DNA of 27,511 nucleotides from DRKI01 sp011051875 (GTDB lineage: Bacteria; Desulfobacterota; Desulfobulbia; Desulfobulbales; Desulfobulbaceae), in assembly GCA_026990385.1 (NCBI GenBank), contig JALXDL010000018.1:1-27511 (forward strand), read 5' to 3'. Below the pieces are notes generated by a model. That model saw only the letters and a list, made by a program, of their open reading frames with translations. It was not told the DNA's origin and did not search any database. The stretch's first letter is position 1, and every line of letters begins with the position of its first letter. Made by a program: the position numbers and the translations under genes. Shown piece by piece: positions 8,257 to 15,702 of this stretch.

Positions 8257-8284
8257 TTGTTGTTGGAAATACCATAATTACAAT
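8257..8284 (+). promoter_or_regulatory. candidate promoter ahead of the TusA-like gene
   Basis: TTGTTG at 8257-8262 and TACAAT at 8279-8284 are spaced by 16 bp in a short AT-rich segment that stands out from its GC-rich surroundings. An overlapping pair, TTGTTG at 8260 with TAGAAT at 8284, is equally possible. The 93-bp gap between the two genes makes an internal promoter plausible. Confidence 0.4.
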
Positions 8285-8330
8285 AGAATATATTAAACAT
8301 CTAATCCAGAACGTTACAGGAGGATCAGGC

Positions 8331-8585
8331 ATGTCTGATGTGGATCTGAACACCATCGAGGTCTCCAGTACCATTGATTCCCGGGGCAGTGCCTGTCCGG
8401 GACCGCTTCTTGAGGCAAAGAAGGGGATCGGCAAGGTCAAGGTCGGTGAGGTCATGGAGGTCTATTCCAACGACGAGGGAACCAGGATCGATCTCAAGGC
8501 CTGGGCGGAAAAGGTGGGGCACGAGTATCTCGGCTACCTGGAGGCGGACGGCTACGACAAGCATTTCATCCGCCGCAGGAAATAA
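8331..8585 (+). CDS. TusA-family sulfurtransferase
   Basis: An 84-residue TusA/SirA-family protein. The defining motif is present in SRGSACPGPLLEAKK, with the sulfur-carrying cysteine C22 in a CPxP context. The second half (VGEVMEVYSNDEGTRIDLKA) is the usual beta-alpha continuation. TusA proteins hold a persulfide and shuttle sulfur between donors and acceptors in the cytoplasm. Its place between a DsrE protein and an Hdr-like gene set recalls the TusA/DsrE-Hdr-like arrangement of sulfur oxidisers. The Hdr genes here are of a different make-up. It has a strong ribosome-binding site, CAGGAGG. tRNA thiolation is the alternative role, but no mnmA or tusBCDE gene is nearby. Confidence 0.92.
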   Translation: MSDVDLNTIEVSSTIDSRGSACPGPLLEAKKGIGKVKVGEVMEVYSNDEGTRIDLKAWAEKVGHEYLGYLEADGYDKHFIRRRK

Positions 8586-8914
8586 TCTGCTGTCATCTGC
8601 TGTCGGCGCTCTCCCGCTGCGGGATCGTCAGAGCTCCTCGCCCGCAGCGGGAGCAGCCCCGGCCGCAACACGTCCCTGCCGGGGCCGGATGCCGGGACCA
8701 CGTTCTTATGTTGTCGCAGGTACCGGCAATCGCCTGGGCAGGGTGGGCTGCGGTGACCGGTGTTGTCGCCGGTCACTCACCGATACAGGGACGCTGTCAC
8801 GGGCACACCGTCTCTGCACGCTCGCGCCGGTCCGTTTGGCAGGCCTGGCGCGAACCGGCCCGCCCGCACAGATACGCGGCAGCTGTGCCCAGTTACGATT
8901 ACAGGGAGACGACA
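8586..8914. other. long GC-rich leader/intergenic with hairpins
   Basis: About 330 bp without a supported gene. It holds the 13-bp hairpin at 8611-8653 and an 8-bp hairpin with arms GTGACCGG at 8753-8760 and CCGGTCAC at 8769-8776. I could not match it to a riboswitch family by eye. It ends in a purine-rich ribosome-binding site ahead of the MvhD-like gene. Confidence 0.5.
8611..8653. repeat. 13-bp perfect inverted repeat after the TusA gene
   Basis: CTCCCGCTGCGGG at 8611-8623 pairs perfectly with CCCGCAGCGGGAG at 8641-8653 around a 17-nt loop. No T-run follows, so it is not a standard intrinsic terminator. It could slow transcription, protect the 3' end of the dsrE-tusA message, or be part of a larger leader structure. 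Confidence 0.6.
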
Positions 8915-9340
8915 ATGGCTTCCCGCGATACCGAAGCAAAGATCCTCATTCTCGCCACCGAGAGCTGCGCCTATCCTGGCGCTGACTCCGTGGGCCAGGC
9001 CCATTCCAGTTACCCCGCCAATACCTACATCCTCAGGGTGCGGGCGCCGGTGATGTTTCCGGAGCAGTTCTATCTCGATTGTTTTGCCAAGGGAATCAGC
9101 GGGATCATCATCATGTCCTGTGGCGAGGAGTGCCCCTGGGAAGGGGCCTACAAGGCCCTGGCCGACCGTATCGACCGGGTGTACCGGATGATGCGCGAGC
9201 AGGACCTTGACATCCGCCGCCTGCGGCTCACGGCCATCTGCACGGTCTGCAACCGGGCCTTTCTGAAAGAGGTCAACCAGATGAACGAGATCGTCAGGGA
9301 ACTGGGACCACCGGCACCGCGTCAGGCTGACGTCCCATAG
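8915..9340 (+). CDS. MvhD/FlpD-like hydrogenase iron-sulfur (delta) subunit
   Basis: A 141-residue protein of the MvhD family, which in methanogens links a hydrogenase or formate dehydrogenase to HdrA. The family outline is clear: ILILATESCAYPGAD, YPANTYILRVRAPVMFPE, and ISGIIIMSCGEECPWEG. C18, C69 and C73 are present. The other positions that are cysteines in canonical MvhD (the first two of CCxWC and the one in the RVMCSG segment) are not cysteines here. It may therefore not hold the usual [2Fe-2S] cluster. No hydrogenase catalytic subunit is in the window. It starts the hdr-like gene run, 42 bp before the short HdrA. The ATG at 8915 is preceded by AGGGAGA. Confidence 0.82.
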   Translation: MASRDTEAKILILATESCAYPGADSVGQAHSSYPANTYILRVRAPVMFPEQFYLDCFAKGISGIIIMSCGEECPWEGAYKALADRIDRVYRMMREQDLDIRRLRLTAICTVCNRAFLKEVNQMNEIVRELGPPAPRQADVP

Positions 9341-9382
9341 GCCGGAGCCCGGCAATCCCGCAAACCCTCACCGGAGAAGAAC

Positions 9383-10687
9383 ATGACATCTGGCCAGACA
9401 CTATCCTGTGACGCGCTTGTCGTGGGTGGCGGCATCGCCGGCCTGCAGGCGGCGCTCGACCTGGCGGACCAGGGATTTTCGGTGGTGATCATCGAGCGCG
9501 ACCTCTCCATCGGCGGCAAGATGATCCGGTTGTCCAAGGTCTTTCCCACCCTGGACTGTTCCAGCTGTATCACCACGCCCAAGATGGCCTCGGCCGCTCA
9601 CCATGACAATATCACCATCCTCACCTGGTGCGAGCTGCAATCCCTGGAGAGCGGCGATGACGGGCTGACCGCCCGGGTAACGGCCCGGCCCAGGTACGTG
9701 GATGAAGAGAAGTGTATCGGCTGCCGCAAGTGCGAGTATGCCTGCCCGGTCCTGGTGCCTGACCCCGAGCAGGGCGGTTTTTCCGGCACCAAGGCGATCA
9801 GGATTCCCTTTTCCAATGCCATTCCCCAGGTGGCGGCCCTGGACCCGGACCACTGCATGCTCTGTGGCCGCTGTGCCCGGGCCTGTCCCACCGGGGCGGT
9901 GGATTATCTCCAGCAGCCGCGCGAGATCACCATCGCCGCCAGGACCGCGGTCCTGGCAACGGGATTCGAGATGACCTCCATCGGCGAGAGGCCGCAGTAT
10001 GGCCGCGGTACCATTCCCAACGTGATCACCGCCCTGCAGATGGAGCGGATCCTTGCTCCGCACGGCCCGTACAACCGGGTCCTGCGGCCCATGGACGGCA
10101 TGGAGCCCGACTCCATCGCCTTTGTCCAGTGCGCCGGATCCCGGGACCTGAGCATGGGCGTTCCCTACTGTTCCCGTTTCTGCTGCATGTATGCCATCAA
10201 GCAGGCCATGCTCCTTTCCGGAGCCCTGCCGCTGGCCGATATCGTCATCTACTACATGGACATCCGGGCCTTTGGCAAGGGATACGAGCAGTTCTACCAG
10301 ACCGCCAAGGCCATGGGCATCCAGTTCGTCAAGGGCAAGGTCGCCCGCCTGGAGGGACGGGAGGGCGGCACGGTGGCCGTCCACTACGAGGCCCAGGAAG
10401 GGGAGGGCGTGCGCTCGGACACCCATGACCTGGTGGTGCTGTCCATGGGTGTGGTGCCCCACTGGTCGCCGTCGGGTATCTGCCGGGTCTCCACGGACAA
10501 AGACCATTTCATCCGCACGGTCCGGCCCTCGCTCTCCCCGGCCCGGACCGATCTGCAGGGGGTCTTTGTGGCCGGCGCCGCCTCGGGCCCCAAGGATATC
10601 GTCGATACCATTGCCGAGGCCGGCGCCGCCGCCATGGAAGCCTCCAACTACCTGGCCGGAAATCCGGCATCAGGGGTGAAATCATGA
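9383..10687 (+). CDS. short HdrA-like flavoprotein with two [4Fe-4S] clusters
   Basis: A 434-residue relative of HdrA and QmoA. The FAD-binding Rossmann motif is VVGGGIAGLQAALDLA, and SIGGKMIRL follows. The HdrA-type flavin-site motif FPTLDCSSCITTPKM is intact (C59, C62). Two ferredoxin motifs are inserted at C111-C121 (CIGCRKCEYACP) and C158-C168 (CMLCGRCARACP). Later comes the conserved CAGSRD and YCSRFCCMYAIKQA. The C-terminal FAD segment contains FVAGAASGPKDIVDTI. It lacks the N-terminal domain of full HdrA, which the next protein supplies. It overlaps that gene by 4 bp, which implies coupled translation. Known HdrA proteins bifurcate electrons at FAD. Whether this one does is not known. 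Confidence 0.88.
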   Translation: MTSGQTLSCDALVVGGGIAGLQAALDLADQGFSVVIIERDLSIGGKMIRLSKVFPTLDCSSCITTPKMASAAHHDNITILTWCELQSLESGDDGLTARVTARPRYVDEEKCIGCRKCEYACPVLVPDPEQGGFSGTKAIRIPFSNAIPQVAALDPDHCMLCGRCARACPTGAVDYLQQPREITIAARTAVLATGFEMTSIGERPQYGRGTIPNVITALQMERILAPHGPYNRVLRPMDGMEPDSIAFVQCAGSRDLSMGVPYCSRFCCMYAIKQAMLLSGALPLADIVIYYMDIRAFGKGYEQFYQTAKAMGIQFVKGKVARLEGREGGTVAVHYEAQEGEGVRSDTHDLVVLSMGVVPHWSPSGICRVSTDKDHFIRTVRPSLSPARTDLQGVFVAGAASGPKDIVDTIAEAGAAAMEASNYLAGNPASGVKS

Positions 10688-12546
10688 GCAAAGAACGACA
10701 TCGGAAATCGGACAGGGTGGGGGTCTATATCTGCCACTGCGGCGGCAATATCTCCGATCACGTGGACGTGGAGAAGGTCCGCCGCGACGTGGAGAAGCTC
10801 CCTGGCGTGGCCGTTGCCCGCACCAACATGTTCATGTGTTCCGATCCCGGCCAGGAGCTGATCATCAGGGACCTGCGCCAGGGTCTCGTCGACCGGGTGG
10901 TGGTGGCCTCCTGCGCGCCCAGCCTCCACGAGGCGACCTTCCGCAGCGCCATCGCCAGGGCCGGTGCCAATCCCTATATCTACGACCACGCCAATATCCG
11001 CGAGCATGTGAGCTGGGTCCTGCACGGTGACAAGGCAACCGCCAAGGCGGAAAAGCTGGTGGCCGCCGCAGTGGGCAAGGCCCGGCTGCTCGAACCGCTG
11101 ACCCCCATCCATGTCGAGGCCAGGCGCCATGTCACGGTGATCGGCGGCGGCATCGCCGGTATGACCGCTGCCCGGTTGCTGGCCGACAGGGGACTGGAGG
11201 TGGTCCTGATCGAGAAATCACCCTATCTCGGCGGCCACGTCGCCCGGCTCGACAGCGTGGCGCCATTTGGTGAAAAGGCTGCGGACCTGGTCTCGGAACT
11301 GGCCGGCTCGGTACTGGACCACGAGGCCATCACGGTGCTGACCGGAACCCGGGTGAAGGGGTTTGACGGCTACGTGGGCAACTTTGATCTCAGGGTCTGT
11401 CCCGTGGCGGCACAGGAAAAGCAGGAAACCGGTTACGTGGCCTTCAGGGGCGTGGCCGGCGGCGGCCTGCCGGAATCGATCATCAGGACCGGCGCCGTCA
11501 TCCTGGCCACCGGGTTCAGGGACTACCAGCCCCGCCGGGGCGAGTTCGGCCATGGCGAGTATGCCGGCGTGGTGACCCTGCCCGAGTTCATCCGTCTTTT
11601 CGCCAGCGCGGAAAAATCTGGTGACTGCCTGGCCCTGGACGGCAGGACCATCCGTTCGCTGGCCATGATCCACTGCGTGGGCTCCAGGCAGATTCCGGGC
11701 ATCCACGAAGAGGACGGCAACGGGTATCTCAACGAATACTGCTCCCGTACCTGCTGCAGCGCCGTGCTCCATGCCGCCTGCCGGATCCGGGAGCGGTTTC
11801 CCGGCACCAGGGTGCATGACCTGTACCGGGACATCAGGACCTATGGCCGGGGCCAGGAGGATCTGTACACACGGGCCTCGGAAAACGGCGTGGTCTTCTA
11901 CCGCTTCACCCCCGATGCGCCGCCCCGGGTCGAGCCGGGACAGGGTGGGGAGGAGGGAGATTTTCCGCTCCGGGTCACGCTGGAGGACGGACTCACCTTT
12001 GGCGAGGAGGTCCGGATGGGAGTGGACCTGGTGGTGCTGGCCACGGGCATGGAGGCAGGCGATATCGAAGAGCTCGTTGCCATGCTGAAACTGCCCGTGG
12101 GCACTGACCGGTTCCTGCAGGAGGTGCATCCCAAGCTGGCCCCGGTGGAGACCTCGGTGGCGGGCGTCTTCCTGGCCGGCACGGCCCAGGCGCCCATGAC
12201 CATCGGCGAGGCCTGCAACGGCGCTGCCGCGGCAGCGGTCAAGGCGGCGGCACTGCTCGGCCGGGGCTACGTGGAGCTCGATCCGTTCGTGGCCGAGGTG
12301 GACCCGGAACTCTGCCAGGGCAGCGGCGCCTGCCTCCAGGCCTGCCTGGCCGACGGTGCCCTGGAGATGGTGGAGGGGGAGGGAGGCGCTTCCCGGCAGG
12401 CCCGGGTCGTGGCCGCCCGCTGCCTTGGCTGCGGGGCCTGTGTGGCCGTCTGTCCCACCGGGGCCATTGATCTCAAGGGCTGGAGCCTGAAGCAGTACGA
12501 GGCCATGGTGGATATGATCGTCGCCGATATCCCGGAGGATGCCTGA
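10684..12546 (+). CDS. long HdrA-like protein with variant C-terminal ferredoxin
   Basis: A 620-residue HdrA-family protein. The N-terminal domain carries C17 and C19 (VYICHCGGNI), C52 (FMCSDPGQ) and C77 (ASCAPSLHE). The FAD motif is VTVIGGGIAGMTAARLLAD from about residue 150. Where HdrA normally has FPTLDCxxC, this protein reads LDSVAPFGEKAADLV, so the flavin-proximal cysteine pair is missing. The CVGSR and YCSRTCCSAVLHAACR segments are present. The C-terminal ferredoxin has one full motif (C580, C583, C586, C590). The other motif is altered: C544, then S547 in place of cysteine, then C550 and C554. It is translationally coupled to the short HdrA. The two look like complementary halves of one machine. 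Confidence 0.87.
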   Translation: MSKERHRKSDRVGVYICHCGGNISDHVDVEKVRRDVEKLPGVAVARTNMFMCSDPGQELIIRDLRQGLVDRVVVASCAPSLHEATFRSAIARAGANPYIYDHANIREHVSWVLHGDKATAKAEKLVAAAVGKARLLEPLTPIHVEARRHVTVIGGGIAGMTAARLLADRGLEVVLIEKSPYLGGHVARLDSVAPFGEKAADLVSELAGSVLDHEAITVLTGTRVKGFDGYVGNFDLRVCPVAAQEKQETGYVAFRGVAGGGLPESIIRTGAVILATGFRDYQPRRGEFGHGEYAGVVTLPEFIRLFASAEKSGDCLALDGRTIRSLAMIHCVGSRQIPGIHEEDGNGYLNEYCSRTCCSAVLHAACRIRERFPGTRVHDLYRDIRTYGRGQEDLYTRASENGVVFYRFTPDAPPRVEPGQGGEEGDFPLRVTLEDGLTFGEEVRMGVDLVVLATGMEAGDIEELVAMLKLPVGTDRFLQEVHPKLAPVETSVAGVFLAGTAQAPMTIGEACNGAAAAAVKAAALLGRGYVELDPFVAEVDPELCQGSGACLQACLADGALEMVEGEGGASRQARVVAARCLGCGACVAVCPTGAIDLKGWSLKQYEAMVDMIVADIPEDA

Positions 12547-12575
12547 GGGTCGGGCTCCCCGGACAGGAGGAAACC

Positions 12576-12902
12576 ATGGATGACACGCAACAGCTTGAAC
12601 ACGCGATGCAATACGCCTTGAAGGACCTGCGGCGGCAGCGGCGGCAGCAGATCGGCGAGATCGCCGAACGGGTAAAGGAGCAGAAGGCGGATCTGAAGGC
12701 GATCAGGGAATACCTGGCCGGCGAAGGGGAGGGGGCAAGCCCGCCCCGGCTCGCCGAAGGAACCGGTATCGAGGTCTCCCGGGTCATGTGGTACCTGGCC
12801 ACCATGAAACGGTACGGCGAGGTGGTGGAGGGAGCCAAGGACGGCGGCTGGTTCCGGTACCGGCTGTCCGACACGACGAGACAATCCGGCGGAGATGAAT
12901 GA
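12576..12902 (+). CDS. small winged-helix-like protein inside the hdr-like operon
   Basis: A 108-residue protein I do not recognise as a named family. The first half (residues 1-50) is highly charged and helical, with a run of arginines and glutamines (KDLRRQRRQQIGEIAERVKE). The second half looks like a small winged helix: PPRLAEGTGIEVSRVMWYLA would be the helix-turn-helix and GGWFRYRL the wing. It has a strong ribosome-binding site (AGGAGGAAACC) and its stop overlaps the start of the HdrC gene, so it is made together with the complex. It may be a dedicated regulator, or a structural or assembly protein using the same fold. No cysteines are present, so it carries no cluster. Confidence 0.7.
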   Translation: MDDTQQLEHAMQYALKDLRRQRRQQIGEIAERVKEQKADLKAIREYLAGEGEGASPPRLAEGTGIEVSRVMWYLATMKRYGEVVEGAKDGGWFRYRLSDTTRQSGGDE

Positions 12903-13204
12903 TGAACGTGGTGACACCCGGTTTTGCCGAGGAACTGCAACAGTACGGTGATGATACGGCCCTGGAATGTTTCAACTGCGGGACCTGCGTCGCGATCTGT
13001 CCCCTTGTTGACGACAGCTTTCCCCGACGCCTGATCCGCTATGTCCAGATCGGGGCCAGGGACCGCATCCTCGCCTCGGGCAGGGAGCTCTGGAAATGCC
13101 TCCACTGCGGGCTCTGCAGCCGGACCTGTCCGAGACAGGCCGATCCGGGCGAGGTCATCCTCAGCCTGAAACGGTTTGTTCTTGCGGCCTGGCGGGAGGA
13201 ATAA
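12899..13204 (+). CDS. HdrC-like ferredoxin subunit
   Basis: A 101-residue protein with two complete [4Fe-4S] motifs. They are C24-C34 (CFNCGTCVAICP) and C67-C77 (CLHCGLCSRTCP), spaced as in HdrC and the GlpC N-terminus. In Hdr complexes this subunit wires HdrA to HdrB. The ATG at 12899 overlaps the stop of the preceding gene. A second ATG at 12902 has better spacing from GGAG at 12891-12894 and may be the true start. It is followed 3 bp later by the HdrB-like gene. It has no membrane segment, so it is not a QmoC-type subunit. Confidence 0.88.
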   Translation: MMNVVTPGFAEELQQYGDDTALECFNCGTCVAICPLVDDSFPRRLIRYVQIGARDRILASGRELWKCLHCGLCSRTCPRQADPGEVILSLKRFVLAAWREE

Positions 13205-13207
13205 AAA

Positions 13208-14149
13208 ATGTTTGATCCGAAAATCATCACCACTCTCCTGGCCGGCAATGTCCGCCGGACAGGTAATCCCTTCGGCCTGGCAACAGGGAGCATCAACACC
13301 TGGTGGAAAGGCAGGGATCTGCCGGGCCGGGGAGAAAACCTGCTCTTCACGGGCATGATGTACCAGATGGTGCCCTACATCAATGCCGCCACCGGCCTGC
13401 TCGAGAAGTACGAGGATACGCCGGCCGCGGACAGGATCCGCTTCGGGCGCTGGGTGCCGCGTTTTCTGTCGGCCGCGGTCCTGAAGATGAACGTCTCCAG
13501 GCAAGACCGGACCGATTCGGCGGCGGTGCTGAACAATATCACCCGGATATTGCAGGCCTCTGGGGTCGATTTCGCCTACCGGCCCGAGCTGGACAGCTAT
13601 TCCGGGATCCTGCTCTATGACCTGGGGGATCAGGAGAATTTCATCGCCCATGCCCGGCGTGTTGCCGGCCGCCTGCAGGAGGCGGGCGTGAACCGACTGA
13701 TCACGGTCGATCCCCACACCACCTGGGCCCTGCGTGAACTCTATCCCAGGTATACCGGCTACGAGCCGGAGGTCCGCACCTATTTCGAACTGGCCGAACT
13801 GGAGGCCGGGGAAGAGCAGGAGGTGACCCTGCACGATCCCTGCTTTTATGGCCGTTACCTGGAACTGTCGCAGGTACCGCGGTCCCTGCTTGCCGGGCTG
13901 GGTGTGCGCTGTTCGGACGTGAACGGCTCCGGACCCTTTACCTCCTGCTGCGGCGGCCCGGCCGAATCGGTATCACCCGGTCTTGCCCTGGCAGTGGGCA
14001 GACGGAGGGTGGCAGAGCTGCAGGCCACCGGGCGGCCCCTGGTCACCATGTGTCCCATCTGCCTTGCCAACCTGCGCCGGGCCGGGGCCGAGGTCATGGA
14101 TCTGTCCACCCTCCTGGCGGAATTTGCCGGCAGCGGCAAGAATGGTTGA
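13208..14149 (+). CDS. HdrB-like CCG-domain protein with a degenerate first half
   Basis: A 313-residue protein related to HdrB and the C-terminal half of GlpC. The second CCG cysteine-rich domain is complete: C212 (HDPCFYGRYLE), C247-C248 (TSCCGGPAESVSP), and C282 and C285 (MCPICLANL). In the first half the position that normally reads CPxC is DPHT (D168, T171), and no CC pair is visible. HdrB normally holds two noncubane [4Fe-4S] clusters and reduces a disulfide. This protein looks fit for only one. That resembles CCG proteins of sulfur-metabolising bacteria, where the substrate may be a protein persulfide or thiol rather than CoM-S-S-CoB. It is the last gene of the hdr-like run, 183 bp before the second NifX-type gene. 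Confidence 0.85.
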   Translation: MFDPKIITTLLAGNVRRTGNPFGLATGSINTWWKGRDLPGRGENLLFTGMMYQMVPYINAATGLLEKYEDTPAADRIRFGRWVPRFLSAAVLKMNVSRQDRTDSAAVLNNITRILQASGVDFAYRPELDSYSGILLYDLGDQENFIAHARRVAGRLQEAGVNRLITVDPHTTWALRELYPRYTGYEPEVRTYFELAELEAGEEQEVTLHDPCFYGRYLELSQVPRSLLAGLGVRCSDVNGSGPFTSCCGGPAESVSPGLALAVGRRRVAELQATGRPLVTMCPICLANLRRAGAEVMDLSTLLAEFAGSGKNG

Positions 14150-14332
14150 TCTGGCCGCCCGCACTCCATGGGCGGCCGGGGATGCCAGGTGTATCAAGAC
14201 CATGGCGAAGCCGGACCGGGACCATCCGGCCTGGGCGGACAGACAACCATGCAGGCCGGGAAGACCGGAACAGATCGCCAGCCGGGTCCAGCCTTCCTGA
14301 TCAATCATCATTGCAATACCGGAGGAATTCTC

Positions 14333-14773
14333 ATGAAATTGTGTATCACAGCAACCGGACCGGATCTTGATTCGGTCACGGATCTCTCCTTTGGCCGGGC
14401 TCCGTGGCTGCTTATCGTGGATACCGACTCCCTGAACGTGGAGGCCGTGGAAAACTCGTCGGCGGCTGCCCGGCAGGGCGCCGGCATTGCAGCGACTCAA
14501 CTCATCGTCGATCACGGGGCAGAGGCGCTTCTCACAGGTCGCGTCGGACCCAAGGCACGGGCGGCCCTGGATGCCGCCGGTGTCAGGATTTACGAGGGAT
14601 TGGCCAGGGAGCCGGTACGAGAGGCGCTGCAGCGGTTCAAGGAAGAGCGGTTTTCCGGCGTCAGGGCCGAAAAGACCGCTTCCACCGCTGTCGGTGACAG
14701 TCGCTGCCGGGGGCGGGGGATGGGCCGCAGGCAGGGTATGGGACAGGGGCAGTGCATGCGGAGAGGTGGGTGA
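14333..14773 (+). CDS. second NifX-type (FeMo-cofactor family) protein with glycine-rich tail
   Basis: A 146-residue NifX-like protein distinct from the one at 6930. The family fold covers residues 1-100 (MKLCITATGPDLDS, DLSFGRAPWLLIVDTD, GAEALLTGRVGPKARAAL, GVRIYEGLA). The last 25 residues form a basic, glycine- and cysteine-containing tail (RCRGRGMGRRQGMGQGQCMR), common in proteins of this gene neighbourhood in anaerobes. The ATG at 14333 has a strong ribosome-binding site, CGGAGGAATT. Its stop codon shares a base with the start of the next ATPase gene (TGATG), so the two are coupled. A scaffold or carrier for an iron-sulfur species is the likely role, loaded or emptied by the ATPases. Confidence 0.85.
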   Translation: MKLCITATGPDLDSVTDLSFGRAPWLLIVDTDSLNVEAVENSSAAARQGAGIAATQLIVDHGAEALLTGRVGPKARAALDAAGVRIYEGLAREPVREALQRFKEERFSGVRAEKTASTAVGDSRCRGRGMGRRQGMGQGQCMRRGG

Positions 14774-15702
14774 TGCCGGAACTGGAGCCCGAGGTCATAG
14801 AGGATTTTCACCGCATTCCGTTTGCCACTCCCATGATCGGCGTGACCGGCGGCAAGGGCGGGGTGGGCAAGACTACCGTGGCGGTCAACCTGGCCGTGGC
14901 CCTGGTCGACATGGGCCTGCGGGTTGCCTTGATCGACTGTGATGTGGACACCCCCAATGCCGCAATCCTTCTTGGCCTTTCCCTGACGGCTGAAGAGCCG
15001 GTTACCGTGACCAGGCCGGATTTCATTCCCGGCCGGTGTGTCGATTGCGGACAGTGCCTTGCCGCCTGCCGGTTGCACAGCCTGTTTCGGCCCAAGGCAG
15101 GGACCATCGTTCTCATGGGTGAGTGCAACGGCTGCGAGGCCTGTTTCCTGGTCTGCCCGAGCGATGCCATTGAACGGGGCCGACGCCGGATCGGTTCGAC
15201 CTGGAAGAGCGAGGCCGGCGGACTGACCCTCTACACCGGGACGCTCGATCCCGGCCTGGAGGAGGGCACCCTGGTTGTCCGCCGGCTGAAGGAGCGGCTG
15301 GCGGCCGAGGCGGAGCTGTTTGACATTATCGTCATCGATACCGCTCCGGGCATCCACTGCAACGTCATCGAGGCGCTGAAAGGGGCCCGGCTGGCCATTG
15401 CGGTCACCGAGCCCACCCCCCTGGGCAGCCACGACCTGGACCTGATCCTGTCCCTGTTGGAGCTGTTCAAGGTTCGGGGCACGGTGTTTGTCAACCGGGC
15501 CGATCTGCCGGGCCGGGTCGATGAAATAGCCGGTGTGGCCGGCCGGCACGGAATGGAGATCGAGACGGGCTTGAACCTTGATCAGCAGCTCCTTGACAGT
15601 TATGTTCACGGAATACCGGTGGTGACCATGCATCCCCATTCCCGGGCCGCAATGACCTTTACCGATATTGCCCGCAGAATAGCCGGAGAATACGTCTCAT
15701 GA
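14773..15702 (+). CDS. MinD-type P-loop ATPase with inserted ferredoxin domain, copy 1
   Basis: A 309-residue ATPase of the MinD/Mrp superfamily. The deviant Walker A motif is TGGKGGVGKTTVAVNLA, with DCDVDTPN and DTAPGIHC as later nucleotide-site motifs. Between them lies an inserted two-cluster ferredoxin domain: CVDCGQCLAAC, then CNGCEACFLVCP. The family (MinD superfamily ATPase with inserted ferredoxin) is widespread in anaerobes, and its function is unsettled. Assembly or transfer of iron-sulfur clusters is favoured by analogy with Mrp/NBP35. The start at 14773 is preferred over an in-frame ATG at 14752 because it makes the usual overlap with the preceding stop. It overlaps the next gene by 4 bp. 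Confidence 0.9.
   Translation: MPELEPEVIEDFHRIPFATPMIGVTGGKGGVGKTTVAVNLAVALVDMGLRVALIDCDVDTPNAAILLGLSLTAEEPVTVTRPDFIPGRCVDCGQCLAACRLHSLFRPKAGTIVLMGECNGCEACFLVCPSDAIERGRRRIGSTWKSEAGGLTLYTGTLDPGLEEGTLVVRRLKERLAAEAELFDIIVIDTAPGIHCNVIEALKGARLAIAVTEPTPLGSHDLDLILSLLELFKVRGTVFVNRADLPGRVDEIAGVAGRHGMEIETGLNLDQQLLDSYVHGIPVVTMHPHSRAAMTFTDIARRIAGEYVS

Noticed and set aside
9383..14149. Assignment of the hdr-like genes as qmoABC
   Set aside because: There is no membrane QmoC and no aprAB nearby. MvhD is separate, and HdrB and HdrC are soluble. Only a distant QmoA/QmoB likeness remains.
14150..14332. Small open frames between the HdrB-like and second NifX-type genes
   Set aside because: They lack ribosome-binding sites and look like GC-rich chance frames.
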